A stretch of 24,533 nucleotides of DNA, from assembly GCA_004357435.1 (NCBI GenBank), contig SMVS01000065.1:1-24533 (forward strand). The letters run 5' to 3'. Under the pieces are notes generated by a model. The model saw only the letters and a list, made by a program, of their open reading frames with translations, made no database searches and was not told the origin of the DNA. Source of the DNA: Nitrospina sp. Lineage in GTDB: Bacteria; Nitrospinota; Nitrospinia; Nitrospinales; Nitrospinaceae. This document shows positions 7,398 through 15,897 of this stretch, piece after piece. Positions within the stretch are counted from its first letter, which is position 1; every line of letters begins with the position of its first letter. A program made the translations under genes and the position numbers.

Positions 7398-8570
7398 CTA
7401 ATTTAATAGGGATTGAGACTTTAGAAGATGGGAAAAGTAACTGCTGATTTCTTTTCGTTCCCGATGGACCATGTCGAGGAATGAAACTCCGACCTCATAG
7501 GACGGGCCTTTAGGCACCACCCGGATGACGCGGCCGAGTACAATCAAAGGATTCTCCTTGGAGGCCAGGGGAATCTGGATCTGGATGGGTGTCCCCACTT
7601 CCAGCAGGGTGACGCATTCAAAAAGAATTCCGGAAAGACTGAGGTCTTTGCTTTGAGCAAGGTTGGGTGGGCTCAACACTTTCACGCCCAATTGCCGCAC
7701 CTCCACCGGTTCATCAAAATCCATGCGAATGGATTTCCTCATGTCCGAGGAGAACAGACAAATCTTGTTTTTGCCTTTATGTTTAGCGCGGTACAAAGCC
7801 CGGTCCGCGCACTCGATCAATTCCTCAGGAACATCCGTGTCCAGTGGAAAGCTGGCCACTCCGCCGCTCATTGTCTGTTTGATGAGCCGCCCTTGATGCA
7901 CCAGTTGGGAGCGTTCCACCTTTTGCCGGATACGGGTCGCCAGGTTCATCGCGCTGGCTTTGGAGGTGTCCGGTAGCAGGAGAACAATTTCTTCGCCACC
8001 ATAACGCACGGCGATATCGGTCAATCTTTTTTCCCGAAAGATCAATTCAGCGACACTTTTGAGAACCAGGTCGCCGGCCGGATGGCCGAACGAGTCGTTG
8101 ACCTTTTTAAAATCGTCCAAATCGAAAAATACCAGCGAGCAATCCTTTTTCATGCGCTGGGCTCTGGCAATTTCGATATTTAAAGCTTTGTCAAAATAGG
8201 CGCGGTTGTACAATCCGGTCAAAAAATCAGATTGCGAAGCCTGGCTGGCTTCTTCAAATATTTTCATTTCGACCACTTTGGGACTATGCATGGATTTTTT
8301 GATTTCAACCATGTAATCGCAAACAGCGGTCGCCAGATTTACCGGACGGTTCATGGTGACCACCATGCGTTGCCGATGGTCAAGAATTTCCAGCCAAAGG
8401 TTTTTGGCCTCGCGGTCGTTAAAATCCAATTGAGTGAGAACATTGAGCAATATGGAATAAACCGAGTCTCCTACTCTTTGCGCAATGTGGTCGAGCTCAT
8501 GCAAAAACTTGGTATCCCCCTTGGAGTTTACGTTGATGCACTGAATCACTGAATCTCGTAATGTTTCCAT
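7398..8570 (-). CDS. Diguanylate cyclase with C-terminal PilZ domain (paralogue 1)
   Basis: A 390-residue cytoplasmic protein. Residues 1-105 form an unrecognised helical domain shared with the neighbouring paralogue. Residues about 113-275 are a GGDEF domain: SDFLTGLYNRAYF at 114-126, FFDLDDFKKVND (metal-binding Asp), and GGEEI at 191-195 in place of GGDEF, a variant common among active cyclases. RLTD at 182-185, five residues before GGEEI, is a product-inhibition I-site. Residues about 278-385 are a PilZ domain with RKSIR (RxxxR, 278-282) and DLSLSG (DxSxxG, 309-314), both needed to bind c-di-GMP. The protein would make c-di-GMP from two GTP and sense it at two sites. CAAGG lies 8 nt before the start codon. 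Confidence 0.9.
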   Translation of the reverse strand: METLRDSVIQCINVNSKGDTKFLHELDHIAQRVGDSVYSILLNVLTQLDFNDREAKNLWLEILDHRQRMVVTMNRPVNLATAVCDYMVEIKKSMHSPKVVEMKIFEEASQASQSDFLTGLYNRAYFDKALNIEIARAQRMKKDCSLVFFDLDDFKKVNDSFGHPAGDLVLKSVAELIFREKRLTDIAVRYGGEEIVLLLPDTSKASAMNLATRIRQKVERSQLVHQGRLIKQTMSGGVASFPLDTDVPEELIECADRALYRAKHKGKNKICLFSSDMRKSIRMDFDEPVEVRQLGVKVLSPPNLAQSKDLSLSGILFECVTLLEVGTPIQIQIPLASKENPLIVLGRVIRVVPKGPSYEVGVSFLDMVHRERKEISSYFSHLLKSQSLLN

Positions 8571-8900
8571 CTTGACGACCTTGAAAAAGGGTTCACAATC
8601 AAATTTTGGATGGCCCCGGCAACTTTCGCCCTATTCGAAACTTTCTGCCCTCAGCAGGATCGCTGTCAAATATTTGATCCATCAGCCAGAGATGTGCAAA
8701 ATGGATGCCAACTAATTGATTTTATGAGTCTTATTTTTTAACGTGGGATCAAACCGTTTGTCTGAAAGAGCTTAGGAAGGTTGGCCCGGTGGGCGGGCGG
8801 CCTTGGGATCGTAAAAATTCATGGCCTGCTTCAAAAAACCGACAACCCCATTAGAGGTAAGTAGGGTCTGGCATTGGAATATTCAGGAGAGGAGTGTAGC
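8571..8900 (-). other. 330-bp noncoding gap between the two diguanylate cyclase genes
   Basis: This holds the 3' end of the upstream paralogue's transcript and the leader of the downstream one. I see no convincing gene on either strand, no hairpin followed by a T-run, and only weak promoter-like matches. The two paralogues may be transcribed separately or by readthrough. Confidence 0.5.
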
Positions 8901-10076
8901 TCATAGGGACACCTCCGGGTTGGCAGCGCCACGGCTTTTAAGGTAACTGATAATTTCCTTCCGGTTTTTGCCATCGAACAAAATAAAAGCCACTCCAATA
9001 TCGTAACTGTCCCCAAACTTTTCCACGCGCACCACAGTTCCCATCAGCACCATGGATTGAATATTCGAGGGAATGGGCATATGCATTTTCAGCTGTTCTC
9101 CAATTTCAAAGGGAGTTCGGCTCTCAAATAAAACTCCAGAATAGCTGATGTCCTTGCCTTTGCCATTGCTGTGCATGGGCTTGATGGATTCCCTCACCAA
9201 GTCCACCTGCACGGGTCCGGCGAAATCGATGCGAACGAACCGACGCTTATCATGGGAATACAGACAAATCTGATTTTTACCTTCCGATTTGGAACGGTAC
9301 ATGGCGCGATCGGCACAAGCCACCAATTCGGATCCATCTTGGGAGTCCATGGGATACGAAGCAATGCCGCCACTGACGGTTATATGAATATTGCGGTCCT
9401 TGAGAGACAACGGTAATTCAGCAATTTTCTGGCGGATACGCTCGGCTTTGATCAAGGTGTTGGCTTTGTTGGTCTCCGGAAGGATGATAATGAACTCATC
9501 GCCGCCATAACGGGCCGCGATGTCCTCGGCGCGCTTTTCATTGACGATCAATCTCCCTATATTTTTCAATACCAAATCGCCGGCGAGATGCCCGGCCTGA
9601 TCGTTGATGGATTTGAAACCATCCAAATCAAAAAACAGAACAGAAAATTCCGTACTGTAACGCTTGGATCGGGAAATCTCTCCAATCAGGGCTTCATCAA
9701 AATATCCACGGTTGAAAAGACCGGTAAGAGAATCGCATTTTGAAATGTGTTCGACGTTTTCGAAAACACTCATCTCCACCATTTTGGGATGCGTGAAGGA
9801 TTTTCTAACGGTCAGTAAATAATCACAAATCGCCGTCAAAAGATTTACCTGGCGGCCCATAGCTTCATTCATCTCCAGGCGGCGTTTGATGATGCCATTC
9901 CAGATTTCCTTCGCCTCCGTTTTATTGAAATCCAACTGAGTGAACACGTTCAACAAAACTGGAAACACCAGATCGCCTTCTCTTTCGACGATTTGTTCCA
10001 GATCACGGAGAAAAAGTTCTTCATTCTCACCATGAACTTTCATGTAATCAATAATGGAATCTCTTAAATTTTCCAT
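8901..10076 (-). CDS. Diguanylate cyclase with C-terminal PilZ domain (paralogue 2)
   Basis: A 391-residue protein with the same layout as paralogue 1. Shared motifs fall at identical residue numbers: LLNVFTQLDFN at 41-51, CDSLTGLFNRGYF at 114-126 and GGDEF at 191-195, with RAED (I-site) at 182-185. The PilZ motifs are RRFVR and DISYSG. The GGDEF motif is canonical, so cyclase activity with feedback inhibition and c-di-GMP binding is expected. I placed the start at ATG 10076 rather than GTG 10100, because MENLRDS then aligns with METLRDS of the paralogue and AGGG lies about 8 nt upstream. The two genes are an old tandem duplication: the frames are collinear, but many positions differ. The N-terminal 105 residues match no domain I know. 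Confidence 0.91.
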   Translation of the reverse strand: MENLRDSIIDYMKVHGENEELFLRDLEQIVEREGDLVFPVLLNVFTQLDFNKTEAKEIWNGIIKRRLEMNEAMGRQVNLLTAICDYLLTVRKSFTHPKMVEMSVFENVEHISKCDSLTGLFNRGYFDEALIGEISRSKRYSTEFSVLFFDLDGFKSINDQAGHLAGDLVLKNIGRLIVNEKRAEDIAARYGGDEFIIILPETNKANTLIKAERIRQKIAELPLSLKDRNIHITVSGGIASYPMDSQDGSELVACADRAMYRSKSEGKNQICLYSHDKRRFVRIDFAGPVQVDLVRESIKPMHSNGKGKDISYSGVLFESRTPFEIGEQLKMHMPIPSNIQSMVLMGTVVRVEKFGDSYDIGVAFILFDGKNRKEIISYLKSRGAANPEVSL

Positions 10077-10173
10077 AATCTGACCCTGAAATATCCGCAC
10101 CCCACCGTCCGTTATTTATCATTTTTGACTCAAAGTTGAAACCCTTAAGTACGGTTCAACCTCAAAAGTGATT

Positions 10174-10196
10174 AAAAAACAGCGCGGAAAGCTCTG
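10174..10196 (-). terminator. Putative Rho-independent terminator after the LRR gene
   Basis: On the minus strand CAGAGC-TTTCC-GCGCTG forms a 6-bp stem with one mismatch and is followed directly by TTTTTT (10179-10174). It lies 60 nt past the LRR stop and about 100 nt before the next cyclase gene, which suggests separate units. A nearby larger hairpin (CCCTG-TCAG-CAGGG, about 10204-10217) could add stability. Confidence 0.5.
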
Positions 10197-10255
10197 GTGC
10201 GAGGCCCTGTCAGCAGGGTTCCAGAAGCCCCACCCGCAACGGCAACCGGAGCGCA

Positions 10256-11608
10256 TCAAACCAGCTCCAGAGTTTTCAACCCGGTGAGGTTTGGAGAGTT
10301 TTTCAAGATATCCTCCCCGGCAGGTGTCAGTTTGTTGCCGATGACATTCAAAAAAACCAACTGCCCCAGTTGTTTCGATTCCGCCAGGTAACGAGCGCCT
10401 TCGTCGCCAATCCCGTTCAATCCCAACACCAGAGTGTGCAGTTTGGAAAACGCTGTGGACTCGGCAATGGCTTGAGCGCCGCGGGCATGGATCCAGTTGT
10501 CCTGCTCGAGATACAGAGCTTCGAGATGGACCAGTGTTTTGGAAGCCGCCAGCGCGACCACTCCCTCGTCGCCAATACCGTTGTCATTGAGCCGCAGGGA
10601 TTTGAGTTGGAACAATTGGGTTGTTTGAGCCAGCGCCTGAGCGCCCGCCGCGGCCAGACTGTTCTCTCCCAGATCCAGATATTCCAGACCTCTTAGATAA
10701 TCCGATTGAGCGATGGCCTCCGTGCCCTCCGCGCGCACATCATTATTGTTCAGATCCAGCCTTCTCAATTTGGAAAACGATTTGGATTGCGCCAGGGAAA
10801 TCGCGCTATCGGTCGTCAACCCGTTGCACTTCAATTTTAATTCCACCAGTCCGTCACCCATCGGCGAATCGGCCAGCGCGTACACGCCCTCGTCGCCAAT
10901 ATGATTGTTGTCGAGAATGAGGGTTGTTAAATTGGCAAACGCTTCCGCCGGCGCGAGGTATTCCATGGCCCGGTCGGTGAGGTGATTGGCGGAGAGGTTC
11001 AGCGCCTCCAATTGGTTCAAGCGGGCATGTTTAGCCACCGCTTTTAGGCCTTCCACCTCAATGCCGGTGTCGGTTAAATTCAAGCGGCGCAAGCGTGAAC
11101 CCAGGTCCGACGTGGCCAGGGCCTTGACACCGAGGTGGGTGATGCGATTGTAGGCCAGGTTCAAGTCTTCAAGCTGTAACAAGGTCACACTCATCGACAA
11201 CGCCTTGGCGCCGACGGGGCCGATTTCGTTGCTGGCGGCATTGAGCTTCTTTAAATTTTTGAAGGTGCTGATTTTCGACAGGAAAAACAGTCCGTCGTCA
11301 TCGACGTTGTTATTTTCAATTTCCAGAAATTCCAGCTGGGTGAGATACGGTGATCCGCACAGGTGCTGGATGCCGATGGAGTCGAGTCGGGTTTCGTTTA
11401 AAATGAGTTCTTTGACCCGTTGAAGAGGCTTCAATTCCGCCAACACGCGGACATCCTCAGGCGAAAGAACGTGCCGGGTCAGATCCAGCACGGCCCGGTT
11501 CTTTTCCAATTTCTGCTGGACGACATATAGAAGATCGTCTGATTCCGTGTGTTTCTCGAAATAACGCAAAAATTCCAGGCTGTCGTCGATGTCTTGGGCC
11601 TCCGCCAT
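10256..11608 (-). CDS. Ribonuclease-inhibitor-type leucine-rich-repeat protein
   Basis: A 450-residue protein made of a short acidic helical N-terminus (AEAQDIDDSLEFLRYFEKH) and about 14 leucine-rich repeats of 27 residues reaching the C-terminus. A typical unit reads LxxLxLxxNxIGDEGVxALAxS, the pattern of the ribonuclease-inhibitor LRR class, which folds as a curved alpha/beta horseshoe for protein binding. No signal peptide, membrane segment, cell-wall anchor or enzymatic domain is visible, so a cytoplasmic scaffold or interaction protein is the best guess; its partner is unknown. I chose ATG 11608, which has GAGGAG just upstream. A GTG 14 codons earlier (11650) is an alternative. The repeats are nearly uniform in length, and one unit (LEQDNWIHARGAQAIA) has an extra residue. 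Confidence 0.87.
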   Translation of the reverse strand: MAEAQDIDDSLEFLRYFEKHTESDDLLYVVQQKLEKNRAVLDLTRHVLSPEDVRVLAELKPLQRVKELILNETRLDSIGIQHLCGSPYLTQLEFLEIENNNVDDDGLFFLSKISTFKNLKKLNAASNEIGPVGAKALSMSVTLLQLEDLNLAYNRITHLGVKALATSDLGSRLRRLNLTDTGIEVEGLKAVAKHARLNQLEALNLSANHLTDRAMEYLAPAEAFANLTTLILDNNHIGDEGVYALADSPMGDGLVELKLKCNGLTTDSAISLAQSKSFSKLRRLDLNNNDVRAEGTEAIAQSDYLRGLEYLDLGENSLAAAGAQALAQTTQLFQLKSLRLNDNGIGDEGVVALAASKTLVHLEALYLEQDNWIHARGAQAIAESTAFSKLHTLVLGLNGIGDEGARYLAESKQLGQLVFLNVIGNKLTPAGEDILKNSPNLTGLKTLELV

Positions 11609-11716
11609 AGTCTCCTCAGAAATCAGTTCGGTGATGGGGGAGTATACCACTTGTGCCGCAAGGTGTGGGTCGCGAAGAGTTTCGGGATGAAAATTGGGAG
11701 GAGGCTAATCAAAGAC

Positions 11717-11757
11717 GAAGGAAGAAGCCCCCCAACCCCCTTCGGAGAAGGGGGGAC
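11717..11757 (+). repeat. 41-bp palindromic repeat, copy 1
   Basis: Contains a perfect 8-bp hairpin CCCCCTTC-GGA-GAAGGGGG (11736-11754) preceded by a GAAGAAGCCCCCC arm. A second copy matching 38 of 41 bases lies in inverted orientation at 16378-16418. It sits between the smc stop and the LRR gene. It resembles the small dispersed palindromic (REP-like) elements of bacterial intergenic DNA. Confidence 0.8.
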
Positions 11758-11803
11758 ACGTCGATTTCCTATTGGAACGTTGCGGTCGATTTAAGAGGAA
11801 CGG

Positions 11804-14800
11804 TTAGTTCAGGTTGACGGAGACGACTTTTGAGACGCCCTGCTCTTCCATGGTCACGCCATACAGGGTGTTGGCGAAGGTCATGGTTTTCTGGTTGTGG
11901 GTGATGATGATGAATTGGGTTTTGGCCGACATTTCCTTCAAAAGTTCCTGAAAGCGGATGACATTGGCTTCATCGAGAGGAGCATCCACTTCATCGAGCA
12001 GGCAAAAGGGGCTGGGCCTGACTTTCAATATTGAAAAAATGAGCGCGATCGCCGTCATCGTCTTTTCACCACCGGACAGGAGGGTGATGTTGTGCATTTT
12101 TTTGCCGAGCGGGCTGGCGGTGATTTCAATACCGGACTCCAGCGGGTTGTCCGGATCGACCAGCGACAACTCCGCTTTGCCGCCTTGGAACAGGCGCGCA
12201 AACATTCCTTTAAACTGTTCATTCACCTGATCGAAAGTGTCCTGAAAAAGTTTTGTAGTGGTCTTGTCAATTTTGTCGATGGTGCGATGCAGAGCCATAA
12301 TCGATTCGGCCAAATCCTCCTGTTGCTTTTGCAGAAACAGGAACCGTTCATTCGTCTGTTGGTAATCGGACAACGCCGCCAAATTGACTTCCCCCAGCTT
12401 GGCGATTTTTGCCTTCAACTCAGTGACCTGCGCGGCCACCTCATCTTCATCTATCTCCGTAGAAAAGTGCTTCAGCATTTCCTCCAAAGGCACATTGAAA
12501 TCTTCCCACGCGCGTTCCTCCACATGGACCATTTGCATTTTTTTCTCAGACCGTTGCAACTCCACCTGGGCAATACCCTCGGTGATCTCTTGCACGCGCT
12601 TGCCCAGCTGGCGGGACTCCTGTTCCTCGGTATCCAGAGTCTCCTCTTTTTCGCGCAGGATTTCTTCGGCCCGGGAGATTTCTTCTGACAGGCCGTCTTT
12701 GCGCCGCGCCAACTCCAGGATGTTTTTTTCGATAACGCCGATGGCTTCCCGGCATTCCTCAATTTTAAGTGAATTGTTGCGGGAAGCCGTTTGCCTCTGT
12801 TCGATACGGTGCGTCAGGTTTTCCTGTCGCAACGCCAGCCCTTTGATTTCCAGGCTGATATTTTCCTGCCGTCCTTTCAGTTCAGCGATGCCAACATTGA
12901 GCGCGCTGATTACCGCCGTTTGCTGTTCGAGGTCGGCCCGCCGGGCAATCACCGCCTGGCGTTGCTCCGTCTGACGGGTTTCGGCGTCACCCAATTCCTG
13001 CCCGGCGGCAAGGCATTCATAGTTCAAAGTTTCATGGTGCCGTGACAACTCTTCCAGCTCCTGCCGTCCGGAGGATTGTTCCATATTCAGAATTTCGGTT
13101 TTTTCCTGCAGACGTTGCAAGTCTTTCTGTGATTGCTCCAGATCTTTGAGGCTCTGGGCGCGAGCGATCTCCGCTTCATGCACGGCAGACCCCAGAGACT
13201 CGCCGGTGGTTTCCAGTCCCGCCAGTTCTGCGGCCGCTTTTTGTTTTTCACCGTCACAATATTGCAATTCCTGATGAAGCGCCTCAACCTGATCGGTCAA
13301 CTCTTCGATCTTGCGATTTTGCGCCAGCAAGCCCAGCGTGTCATCGCCACGCGCGCCACCGCTAACGACCCCCTGCGCGTCGATCACTTCGCCATTCAAT
13401 GTCACCACAGTGCCATGAAAATCATCCTTGGCGTGCAGATACATAGCGGTTTCCAAATTGCGCACCACCACCACATGGTCCAGCAGGTGTTCGAATACGG
13501 GACGGTACTCGTCGGGAGTCTGAATGAAGTCCAGCAATTTACCGACGATATCGGGATTGCCGTTGAGGTGCAGGGGTCCCATAGGCACAGACTTCGGCTG
13601 GAGCGGCACGAACGACCCGCGGCCCGACCGATTTTCATTCAAGTAGCGGATCGCCGCTATCGAATCGTCATAGGAATTAACGATCACGCTCTGCAGTTTG
13701 TCTCCCATCACCGCTTCCAGAGCCTTTTCAAATTCGGCTGGCGCATGCACCACATCCACCAAAACTTCGCGCAACCCGGTGGGCCTTTTCCCGCCGCCCT
13801 CCTCGTTCGCGCCGTTCATCAACGCCTTGACGCCGTCGTCGAATCCTTCAAACTTTTTTCGCAATTTCCTGAGCGAATTGAGTAACGACGATTGCTCGGA
13901 ATACACTTCGCGCGCGGATTGGAATTGTTCCTCGCGGATTTTAAACCGCTCCTTGGTTTCAGCAGTTTGATTTTGAACCTGCACCCGCTCCGTTTGCCTG
14001 ACCTCGAAACTCCGGCTGTTTTGATGGTAAAGTTCCTGCGCCTGATCGACCAGGGCGCGCACCGCTTCCGTTTCCTCCTGCACTCCCACCCGTTCCCGAT
14101 CGAGCTTGCCCTGCCGGTCTTGTAAAAACTGTTGCCGCGTTGCCAGAGCGGTGAGCTCATTTTTCTTTTGAGAAATCCGCTGTTGCAAACCAAGCAGTTG
14201 GCTTTCGCTCTCTTCAAGCTGTTCTTCCAATTCGGTGAGAGCGGATTTTCCATATTCCCGGGCCCGATCTTTTTCCGCACGCCCTTCTTCCTGGGAATGA
14301 ATTTCGGCGGTCACCTTTTCCAATTCGCTCTTTTGGCTTTCCGCCTCGCGATGATGCGACGCAATTTCTTCATTCATGCGGGCCACTTCCAGGCCAGCGG
14401 CTTCCAAATCTTTTTGCGCCTGCTCGACTTGGGCGTTTTTAAGATCAATGTCGTGTTCGTTCCGGCTGATGTCCGCAGACAACTGATGCACCGTTTCCCT
14501 TTGCTGATTGAGGGCGTCGACCCGTTCGTCGATTTTTATTTTCAATTCCACGATCTGGTTTTCCAGAGTGGCAGACCGGGCCGCCCATTGGGTTTTTTGT
14601 TCGTTTTTAATCTTGAGATCGGCTTCAACTGCTGCCAGCTCGGTTTCGGAACGCCGGTACCTTTTGGAAAACAGACTGAGCGAAAGCTCTTTGATTTCAG
14701 ACTGAAACCGTTTATAGCGCTCGGCCTTGGCGGCCTGCCGCTTGAGCGACTCCACCTGGCGGCCCAACTCCTGAATCAAATCGGAAATCCGGTCCAGATT

Positions 14801-15373
14801 CTGGCCCGCCGCCTCGAGTTTGCGCAGGGCCTCGTTTTTTCGCACTTTGAATTTCAACACCCCCGCCGCTTCTTCAATCCATATCCGCCGGTCCTCCGGT
14901 TTTGAAGTCACAATATCCTGAATGTGGCCCTGCTCGATGACGGTCAGCACCTTCGGGCTGATACCGATATCCAGAAACAAATCGGTGATATCTTTCAGTC
15001 GGCACGGGATTTTGTTGATGTAAAACTCACTTTCACCGGACCGGTGGTAACAACGAGTGACGGTGATGTCCTCGGACAGGTTTTGGATGTTGGCGATCCG
15101 CAATCCTTGGGGAACGTCGCCCAGGGTCATGGTGATTTCGGCCCGGTTGAAGGGCTTGCGCGATTGACTGCCGTTGAAGATGAGATCCGTGATGCGGGTG
15201 CCACGCAGGGATTTGGAGCTCTGCTCGCCGATGACCCAGCGAATGGCGTCGGAAATATTGCTTTTACCGCAACCATTGGGACCCACGACCGCGGTGAATC
15301 CCTTCGTAAAATCGAGCCGGGTGCAATCCACAAACGATTTGAATCCAGTCAATTCCAGGTTTTTTAAGATCAT
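11804..15373 (-). CDS. smc: Chromosome segregation/condensin ATPase SMC
   Basis: A 1189-residue SMC protein of the usual bacterial length. It forms dimeric rings that load at origins with ScpA/ScpB and organise chromosomes. The N-terminal head has LELTGFKSF and Walker A GPNGCGKS at 31-38, followed by RWVIGEQSSKSLRG. Two long coiled coils (about 170-500 and 675-1010) flank the hinge (about 515-670), which includes GEVIDAQGVVSGGARG. The C-terminal head has the ABC signature LLSGGEK at 1098-1104 and Walker B FCLLDEVDAPLDEAN around 1123-1137. The N-terminus matches the family start exactly; only a modest GGAA precedes the ATG. No scpA or scpB is adjacent. Upstream on the same strand lies a structured RNA with its own promoter. 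Confidence 0.97.
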   Translation of the reverse strand: MILKNLELTGFKSFVDCTRLDFTKGFTAVVGPNGCGKSNISDAIRWVIGEQSSKSLRGTRITDLIFNGSQSRKPFNRAEITMTLGDVPQGLRIANIQNLSEDITVTRCYHRSGESEFYINKIPCRLKDITDLFLDIGISPKVLTVIEQGHIQDIVTSKPEDRRIWIEEAAGVLKFKVRKNEALRKLEAAGQNLDRISDLIQELGRQVESLKRQAAKAERYKRFQSEIKELSLSLFSKRYRRSETELAAVEADLKIKNEQKTQWAARSATLENQIVELKIKIDERVDALNQQRETVHQLSADISRNEHDIDLKNAQVEQAQKDLEAAGLEVARMNEEIASHHREAESQKSELEKVTAEIHSQEEGRAEKDRAREYGKSALTELEEQLEESESQLLGLQQRISQKKNELTALATRQQFLQDRQGKLDRERVGVQEETEAVRALVDQAQELYHQNSRSFEVRQTERVQVQNQTAETKERFKIREEQFQSAREVYSEQSSLLNSLRKLRKKFEGFDDGVKALMNGANEEGGGKRPTGLREVLVDVVHAPAEFEKALEAVMGDKLQSVIVNSYDDSIAAIRYLNENRSGRGSFVPLQPKSVPMGPLHLNGNPDIVGKLLDFIQTPDEYRPVFEHLLDHVVVVRNLETAMYLHAKDDFHGTVVTLNGEVIDAQGVVSGGARGDDTLGLLAQNRKIEELTDQVEALHQELQYCDGEKQKAAAELAGLETTGESLGSAVHEAEIARAQSLKDLEQSQKDLQRLQEKTEILNMEQSSGRQELEELSRHHETLNYECLAAGQELGDAETRQTEQRQAVIARRADLEQQTAVISALNVGIAELKGRQENISLEIKGLALRQENLTHRIEQRQTASRNNSLKIEECREAIGVIEKNILELARRKDGLSEEISRAEEILREKEETLDTEEQESRQLGKRVQEITEGIAQVELQRSEKKMQMVHVEERAWEDFNVPLEEMLKHFSTEIDEDEVAAQVTELKAKIAKLGEVNLAALSDYQQTNERFLFLQKQQEDLAESIMALHRTIDKIDKTTTKLFQDTFDQVNEQFKGMFARLFQGGKAELSLVDPDNPLESGIEITASPLGKKMHNITLLSGGEKTMTAIALIFSILKVRPSPFCLLDEVDAPLDEANVIRFQELLKEMSAKTQFIIITHNQKTMTFANTLYGVTMEEQGVSKVVSVNLN

Positions 15374-15424
15374 TTTTTATTCCAATGCACGGACTTGCGG
15401 AGAGGTGAACTTTAAAATCATACT

Positions 15425-15579
15425 CAATAATATGAGGCGCCAACCGGAGTGTGACCCTTGGGTTCCAAACCGTGCCCGGTGGGCCGCCAGCGGCACCTGC
15501 GATATCACTTGTATGAGCCCCATGACCCGAAGGGTACGGACCCCCCTCGCCGGGGGCATTTCCAACCCCTTTTCCAGCT
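15425..15579 (-). ncRNA. Candidate structured RNA, possibly 6S RNA
   Basis: A minus-strand transcript of about 155-185 nt predicted to start just after a TATAAT box. The ends can pair into a rod: ACCCTTCGGGT (15535-15525) with AACCCAAGGGT (15464-15454), 10 of 11 pairs, plus outer GGCG with CGCC. An apical hairpin GTGCC/GGCAC closes at 15496-15472 and is separated from the rod by a large asymmetric loop containing CTCATACAAGTG. This layout of closing stem, central bubble and terminal hairpin, with a 3' segment AAGGGTCACACTCCGG resembling AAGGGTTACAGCCTGCGG of E. coli 6S RNA, suggests the RNA-polymerase-binding 6S RNA. Both rod arms can also form local hairpins, and the 3' end is uncertain. It could instead be an smc leader. 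Confidence 0.42.
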
Positions 15580-15584
15580 CAAAC

Positions 15585-15611
15585 ATTATAGCATCACCCC
15601 AGGGTTGTAAA
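15585..15611 (-). promoter_or_regulatory. Promoter with perfect TATAAT for the structured RNA / smc
   Basis: Minus strand: TATAAT at 15590-15585 and TTTACA at 15611-15606, separated by 15 nt, which is shorter than ideal. The perfect -10 box sits directly before the structured RNA and about 215 nt before smc. Confidence 0.55.
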
Positions 15612-15650
15612 GTTAATAATACCAGTGCTTGGGTATTTTGAAATTATAGG

Positions 15651-15664
15651 CACAATATATTGTG
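15651..15664. promoter_or_regulatory. Perfect 14-bp palindrome, possible operator
   Basis: CACAATATATTGTG is its own reverse complement. It lies in the intergenic region between the structured RNA promoter and the ArsC/Spx-like gene. Its size and symmetry fit the binding site of a dimeric regulator, but I cannot name the regulator. Confidence 0.35.
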
Positions 15665-15897
15665 GTTGTTAGCATTATGGGCCCGCTGGTAACTTTCCCA
15701 GACCGGACGGGAAACCCGCCAATATCACTCAAATTACGGGCTGGGTGGGTTACAATACCGCGTGCAGGGGAAGCAAATGGTTAAACTTTTCTAGCCTTCA
15801 ATAATTACCAGCGATGATGCAAAGCATCAGCTTTTTCGCCCCGCGCGAAGCGGTCGGCCATTTGCCCCCACGGCGAGTGGGGTGAAAGGAAGTTTTC
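15665..15897 (+). other. Leader/intergenic region with two hairpins upstream of the ArsC/Spx-like gene
   Basis: No gene is seen. At 15815-15836 TGATGC-AAA-GCATCA is followed by GCTTTTT, which looks like a plus-strand terminator. At 15866-15882 CCCCAC-GGCGA-GTGGGG forms a perfect 6-bp hairpin ending just before the AAAGGA ribosome-binding site. Together they could be the leader of the following gene, or the end of an unrecognised short transcript. Confidence 0.4.

Noticed and set aside
13133..13885. Plus-strand frame of 250 codons inside smc
   Set aside because: It is entirely antisense to the SMC hinge and coiled coil, with no ribosome-binding site or domain.
15377..15586. Minus-strand frame of 69 codons upstream of smc
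   Set aside because: Its ATG overlaps the perfect TATAAT box, and the region folds as RNA; the peptide has no family resemblance.
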